This document shows positions 58,301 through 64,000 of a DNA stretch of 64,000 nt, one piece after another. The notes beneath the pieces were generated by a model, which was given only the letters and a program-made list of their open reading frames with translations, was not told the DNA's origin and ran no database searches. The translations under genes and the position numbers were made by a program. The stretch is from Mycteria americana (lineage: Eukaryota; Chordata; Aves; Ciconiiformes; Ciconiidae), in the NCBI RefSeq assembly GCF_035582795.1, contig NC_134367.1:64501-128500 (forward strand). Reading direction: 5' to 3'. The first letter of the stretch is position 1. Every line of letters starts with the position of its first letter.

Positions 58301-61300
58301 GTAAGTGCGGCCGGGCCGCCGCGATGGGGCGGGACGGGACGGGACGGGACAGGACAGGACAGGACTCCGTGCGCCGGCCACTGCTGTGGGCTGGGGCCTC
58401 TCGCAGGACCCTCCCGCCGGCCTTCCCCGGTCCCCGGCATGGCCTTGGCCGCGACACCGTGGGGCCTGCCTTGCCCCCTCCGGCCTCCGGGCAACCCCGC
58501 CGGGGCTGCGCCCGGACCCGGGGCTCCGTGGCCTCCAAGCCAGCCGTGCCTTTGGCCGTGTCGCGTCCCCTCCCCGTGGGACGGGGTGCGATCGTGTGGC
58601 CGTGCTGCCCTCCGTGGAGGGCACCAGGCTCTCCTGCGGGCGCCTGGAGTCGCTGCCTGCAGCTTTGGCTCTCGAAGCCTCCTGCTTCTGGGCGAGGCAG
58701 TGGGGAAACGCGGGCTCTCCTTGTGCCCCCGCGGAAGAGGGCCTCCCCGTTTCCCATCCTTGCCCCTCACCAGTGAGCAGCGAGTCCTGAGAGAGTTAAT
58801 GCCCCTGGGCAGGGATGCTCCAGTACTGTAGGCTGGGCTGTGAGCTGGTCCCTGGCTGACAGGCGTTCCTGCGTGCCTTTCCTGCCTTGCTTTCTCTGGG
58901 CCGGTATTTGCTAAGACACAGGTCTGTCGGCACCCAGTGTCCTTTCTTCCTGTCCTTTCTTCCCCCGACTCGTCTGAATGACCCTGTGTCAGTGGCAGCC
59001 TTCTGCTGTCTATTTGCCCCTCGTCAGGTTACTGATGTATTAAATTGAATTGCGAGTATCAGTCATGTTCTGATATGTTCTGCCATGTTTTCAGTATCCT
59101 TGCAAAATATGTACTCCAGGACCTGACAGATTCAGGAAGAAATGCAGTCAGGGTTGTTAAAAAGGGGCCACTTATTTTTAGATGTGCAGTCTGATGCTTA
59201 CCTCCCTACTGCAGGGATAAGTTGGGCAAACATCTGGGTGCCCTTGAGCAACAGTCCCAAGGGCACACGCCGAGGGGCAGGTGAGGTCCCCTCTCCAGAG
59301 TCATAGCAGGATGGGGAGGGCGCCAGTGGGGCCGTGCCCCATCCCTATGCAGCGCCACGTATGCCAACATCACTCTTGAGGGGCATCTGTCTGGCCCTGT
59401 CTCTAACCTACAAAGCCAGGCTGCATGGCAGATCTAGTCCAGTGCTCAGCTGTCCACAGGTCAGCCCTCCCTGCTGCCCAACCTCAAGCTGCCGTTCTGC
59501 TGGCTCCAGCACACAGGACCATCTCTTCCCACCTCTTCAGCAGGCCTGAAAGGAATGCACTGCTGTACTGACAGGACAAAAGGGTGCACCAGGCCTTAAG
59601 TGATTGCTCTTTCTGTGGTGGTGCCCATTTCCTAATATGGCTTTAATCAAAAGTGAAGCTGGATAACTTATCAATGATGCAGAATCATTAGCGATTAATG
59701 CATTGGGCAGGGCTTAACTGTGGCATGCTTTTCCCAGAGATCCCAGCAGGGTGTTGGAGCATCTTGGCTTTACAGGAATGTTTTTAATAGTTGGCTTCAA
59801 AGAGTACATTTTTTGGAGCCCTTGCACTCACAGATCTTTATGGCAACAGCTCTGGCATGAAACTGCTCTGACCTCAGCTGCAGAGCAGGCTGGAGAACAT
59901 TAGGCTTAATGTGGGGATCATACTCAAAGCTTTCTATGTTGTGAGCTGTCCTTTGGTAGTCTTGTCATAACGACTTTCATATTGCATATCTTTGGAATTA
60001 AACATTGCTCTGTGTTTCTAGGGTGAACTCCAGTTTTGACTTCTGAAATTTCTTGTTCTGTCTCTTCCTGCTAGGTGTGCAAATCCCGTGTGCTCAGAAA
60101 TGTCTTTTTTGCAGTTTGCTGAACTGCATACTGACCAAGGGACACTCATTTTTCCAATTAAGAACTGCAGCCTGGACACCTTCAGGTCTCACTGTCACAC
60201 AGGTTCAGGTCTGCTTGCCTGGAGCCTGCACAAAGTGTGTTTACAATGCATGAGGTCTGAAGCACTGACTAGCCATGCGTGCCGTGGCTCCGCCGTGCCC
60301 CCATGTGCTGTTGCTCTCCCTTCTCTCTATTTGGGACATTTGGGGATGGCTCTGGGTGTAATAGCAGATCATGCTAGCTTTGAGTGTACTATCTTTGCAG
60401 TTTAGTACCAGAGTGTTATCCCCCTTGGGATGGCCCTCTTCTGCCAGTGAGTGAAGGTCCCTACACATGGCCTATGCAAGCTCTGGCTAAGTACAGTTCA
60501 AGCAATACTGTCGGCCCCGTGTGGACCCAGCAGCATGGCTCGTGGATCAGTGCAGTGCCCTTGTTCTCAAACTGTAGAGTGACTCAGCCCCAGGGCCATG
60601 TCTCAGCATCCCCAGCCCAAAAACCTGGGCTGGGCCAGGCTGGGCTCCCTGCAGAAGCCTAGAAAATTCTTGTGCGGAGCAGGGAGCCTGCTACAAGCTC
60701 TATCCACAGACTTTTGCGTCGCAGAGATGTCAGACCCTGCCTTTAATTTCCTCACATACACTTAAAGGTGGGGAAGTCCAACTGCCCACTTTGGGCATGT
60801 TCAGACCTCTTCTCATTTATATCTTCTCATAGATATAAAAAGCTACCTAATTTATTACTGTAGATGTATCCTGTGAAGCACCAGGTCCTGTTCTTGTCCT
60901 GAGGCCAGCTGGCAGGGTCTGGTCACATCCATAGCACTAAGCTCATGAGTTCCAAAGAGGGGAGCACATCAGTGCTACCTACTAGGAATGGTTCATGGCT
61001 CGTGCTAACTCCTGAGCCATGCCCAAGAGTGGTTTGGGCACATGCTGGCTGCTTCAGACCAAAGCAGTTCCCGGGACCAGTCTCCACCACTGGATTCCTG
61101 GGCTGTTCCTGACCTCATTACATTTGCTAGCATAGTGGTGGCCTTGAGCAACTGTTCTTCTTACGCCTGAAGGCTAGCAGAAACATTGCAGCCTCCCGAC
61201 ACACACACACTTTGAAATGTTTCTGCCTGGGACAGTGCAAGGGAGCGGTTATTTGCTAGCTGACAGGGTGCTGTCTACAGCTCAGCTGTTAGTTGTACAA

Positions 61301-63752
61301 CTAACTTGCACACTGGCCGTGGCTGGAGCAGAAAACCAGACCACATCTGTGGGGAGCTCAGCTCCTGTGCACACAGAATACATGTGCTCCAGTCAGTGGC
61401 CAGGTCTGGGGAGTGCAGCTTTATTCAGCCTGTTTTGCTGTTGGCTTGTGGGAGACCAGGATGTGCAGATAAGGACATGGCTCAGAGATTCCCTCTCACA
61501 GGTTAGAGTGATGAACCAGAGTTCCACTGGCAAAACTCTAAGAAGACACACTCTTCATGGGATAAAGGATATTCAAGTGTATCTTTGAACCCTTTCTAGT
61601 TTTTGAGCCTCCTGTTCTGGAAGAGAGGGCACACTATCCTGTGATGTCCTTGTTCATGTTGTCTCCAATGACTCTATCTCCTGATGATGAGGCAGGCTTC
61701 TGTTGGGGATGCACTCAGCCCCAGTGTCTCTCTGAGAACATGTTTTCTGGGCTCTGTGGGTGACCCTCCTATGTGTCTTAGTTGCCCATGGCCAACCACA
61801 AACCTGCATTTCTCAGAGTGGGAATAACAGCCTTTTCCTGGTTAGATCTGTCATGGAGCTGGGTATTTTCAAATGTGAATGAACGCATTTAAATAGCTGA
61901 CCTGCAGAAATGACTTTTCCTTGTCACTCTAACTGTGGTTGTTGTTCATGTCTACGGTTGTCTTTTTTCTTGTTCTCAGGTGCCCACTGGGGCTCTTTTT
62001 CTATCTATATCAATCACAGCATTGAATTTGTGTGCAATCACAAGCAGCTTGTTAGAAGGACACGTCTTGTTTACAGGGAGAGAGGACACATGAACAGCAG
62101 CCTCAGTGTCTTTCTTCATGCGCTCCTGTGTCTAATTTCCAGACAAAATTTGGCTTTGTATGCAGGTCTGTGTACCTGTGTAGGATGCTGCCATGCTCTC
62201 AGTGCTGTGAAATCTCAAAATGGTGATGGGTGCAGACCATGGGTCAATGAGGCCAGCTTTCCAAAGGATGGCAATGGCTGAGTGTTGCTGCCAGCTTTGC
62301 AGCCGATGGCATTGCACTGCTGGGAAAGTCAGCTCTGCCTTCTGCATTGGGCTTTCCTCCCCACTCTAGAGCAGGGATTAATGCCAGGCAGATGAGATGG
62401 CCAGATTGAGTTGCATAGTGTGTTTATTCCAAGCTGCCCCATTTTCCTGTCACAGTTGATATATAAATACTGTGTCTGGGCTGCTTCCTACGCAGTTCTG
62501 GGTGGTGTGCCAGGCATTCGTGATGTGCACATCCACGGGGCTGCCCCAGAGCTTAGAGGAGCCTGATTTTGCCATCACAGTCTTGGCTGAAGAATTGCAT
62601 TAATATAGGATTTGTTTGGACTTTCTGGACCCTACAGAAACACGGGACCTCCCTGCCAAGAATCTACTCTGTGCCCAGGCTGAGCAGGAGCATGTCATGC
62701 CAGGCAGCCCTGCTTCTGCTAGTGCTGGAGCTGAATGAAGTAAACTTTCCAACAGATGAACATCTGAACAGCAGTGAAGGTACCTCAGATCTGCAAGCAG
62801 ATGCCCTTGTGAAGAGCTGATGTGATTGTCATTCTCCTCTCTGATAGCAGGGTCTCTGCAGTGCTCTGAGACAGACTGCATGGACTTTTCTTTTCATGTG
62901 ATTTTGAGCTGCAGGGACTGGTTAAATTGCCATGACAGCCTCTTAAACTCTGTAATTCTTTTTTGCTCAGGACAGACCTTCATGCATTTCCCATTTCGAT
63001 GTCTGCTAGGTGGAAGGAGCCTCCTGGGGGCTCTTTGTGTCCTTAGCTGGGTCTGGCAGCCTGGGCACGTGGTCAGCACTACTAATCCCTTTTACATGGA
63101 ACACGTATTATGAGCAATGGGCTATGTCTGCCACTGCAAGCAAGCCCTTTAGAGAAGAGCCAGTCAGATGCCTCGCAAGCTTGTCCTCCTTCCCCACTGT
63201 AGGACACTGCAGAGGGTGAGGTGTGCAGTGAGCACATTTCTCACCAACAGCCAAGCCGGGAGGAGTCCTGCCCAGTGAGCAAAGGCTGCCAAAGCCAGCA
63301 GGTGCCACAGAGGGGCAGCTGCACAGGCAGGGAGTAGCTCTGTGCCTGCACACTTCCCCCACACACAGTGGGCAGCTGCCCACTAGCCCAGTAAGCATTA
63401 TGCCATGCATGTGTTGCTGCTGGCAGGGACTCAGCCTTGTGCACCTGCTGTGCCAGTCCTCTCCTGGGGACAGATTCACTAGAGAAGCTGCTTCCTGTAG
63501 CCCTGGCCAATGTGCTGCCATGGGCAGATGTTGGAGATGCCCCCCATGGTGGTGTGCAGGGGCAAGTGCCTGTTCTGAGACATCTTCTTTTGCCTCTTTC
63601 CTGTGCCTTGCCTCGGTCCATCCCTGGCTCACCCAGACAGGCCACCGTCCCCTGTCAACGTGACTGTGACGCAGCTGAAGGCAAACTCTGCCACAGTCTC
63701 CTGGGACGTCCCAGAAGGAGACGTGGTCATCGGCTATGCCATCTTACAGCAG
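58228..63752 (+). CDS. FNDC4: FNDC4, first two coding exons (gene continues past the window)
   Basis: FNDC4 is a single-pass membrane protein with one fibronectin type III domain that can be shed; in mammals the ectodomain acts as an anti-inflammatory and metabolic signal. Joining 58228-58300 and 63637-63752 gives 63 codons in phase. Residues 1-24 form a signal peptide with hydrophobic core (FLRPVLVLFSC) ending VRA; residues 26-63 are the start of the FN3 domain (RPPSPVNVTVTQLKANSATV, then SWDVPEG), with one N-glycosylation motif NVT. The match to mammalian FNDC4 (SCDLGFVRA then DRPPSPVNVTVTHL, as I recall) is closer than to FNDC5. The ATG at 58228 has a good context (GCCGCCATGG). The frame is open further upstream, so a longer N terminus is not excluded. 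Confidence 0.92.
58301..63636 (+). other. FNDC4: FNDC4 intron 1 (5.3 kb)
   Basis: Begins GTAAGTGCGG and ends CACCCAG. The first 450 bases remain CpG-rich. No other gene, CR1 end or RNA gene was recognised inside it. Confidence 0.75.
58331..58365 (+). repeat. GGGAC/AGGAC microsatellite
   Basis: Four GGGAC units followed by three AGGAC units, starting 30 bases after the FNDC4 exon 1 donor. Confidence 0.95.
63637..63752 (+). CDS. FNDC4: FNDC4 coding exon 2 (start of FN3 domain)
   Basis: 116 bases between CACCCAG and GTATCC, ending in phase 0 after the residues ILQQ. It encodes the first strands of the FN3 domain, with the W of SWDV. Confidence 0.95.
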
Positions 63753-64000
63753 GTATCCAGGCTCTGTCCTCACGGGGCTGGGGCCCACTCTCACTGATTA
63801 CCAGCATGCTCCTATGTCAGCCCTTTTGCCACAGTTTGGAGCTCCTCTGGCACCTGCCTGAGGACACCTCTGCTGCTGAGCAGCCCTTGCCAGGGCACCC
63901 TGTCTGAGCCATCCATCCTGGTGGGAGGCAGCAGACAGTGGGCTGCGCTGGAGGTAGCTGTCCCTCCAGTGGCTTCCCTGCGATTTCTCTGGATAAGGAT

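Noticed and set aside
57177-58831. Long open frames (526 codons on -, 499 and 344 codons on +)
   Set aside because: They overlap on both strands in CpG-rich sequence where stop codons are rare. Only 58228-58300 of the 344-codon frame is a real exon, shown by its FNDC4 match and donor.
1-64000. CRISPR arrays, bacterial operons, tRNA or rRNA genes
   Set aside because: No regular direct repeats with spacers and no cloverleaf or rRNA sequence was recognised; the window is vertebrate nuclear DNA.

Overview
This is a vertebrate, almost certainly avian, nuclear window. It contains many CR1 retrotransposons of several ages, with the typical bird CR1 3' end (repeats of roughly ATTCTGTG, then a conserved GGTTGGAAGGGACC-like block). 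It also holds interrupted genes with GT-AG introns and two solo LTRs. I cannot name the species from the sequence.

Layout. Positions 1-22088 hold ZNF512 on the + strand, a six-zinc-finger nuclear protein. Thirteen coding exons are visible from 3085 to the stop codon at 22086-22088, all in phase with each other. The exon with the start codon lies before the window or was not recognised. Its introns carry one sense CR1 (about 6785-8670), an old CR1 relic, a 3.1 kb antisense CR1 (13067-16165) and a small CR1 end (16612-16760). Positions 22.9-57.7 kb appear intergenic. They hold a solo LTR on the - strand (24067-24837), two related CR1 copies in opposite orientation (25507-26640 and 30352-32589), and a nearly full-length CR1 with ORF1 and ORF2 (34192-37830). 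There are also shorter CR1 ends, L3/CR1 relics, a second solo LTR (42617-43199) and a pentamer-based satellite (56011-56392). Positions 57.7-63.75 kb hold the CpG-rich promoter and first two coding exons of FNDC4 on the + strand; the gene continues past the window.

The two host genes are not functionally linked as far as the sequence shows: one is a nuclear DNA-binding protein, the other a secreted or membrane FN3 protein. In mammals, as I recall, they are neighbours within about 100 kb but in a different relative order and orientation, with GCKR between them. No GCKR exon was recognised here.

The most notable observations are these. (1) The two inverted CR1 copies share a tract of about 405 bp with no mismatch by eye, while the sequence on both sides has diverged strongly, which looks like gene conversion. 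(2) Two solo LTRs have clean TG...CA ends and 5-bp target duplications. (3) A CR1 ORF2 of 644 codons stays open across an in-frame loss of the reverse transcriptase fingers and has a mutated catalytic FADD box. No prokaryote-like system, CRISPR array or novel enzyme system was seen. Everything was read by eye, with no database search.
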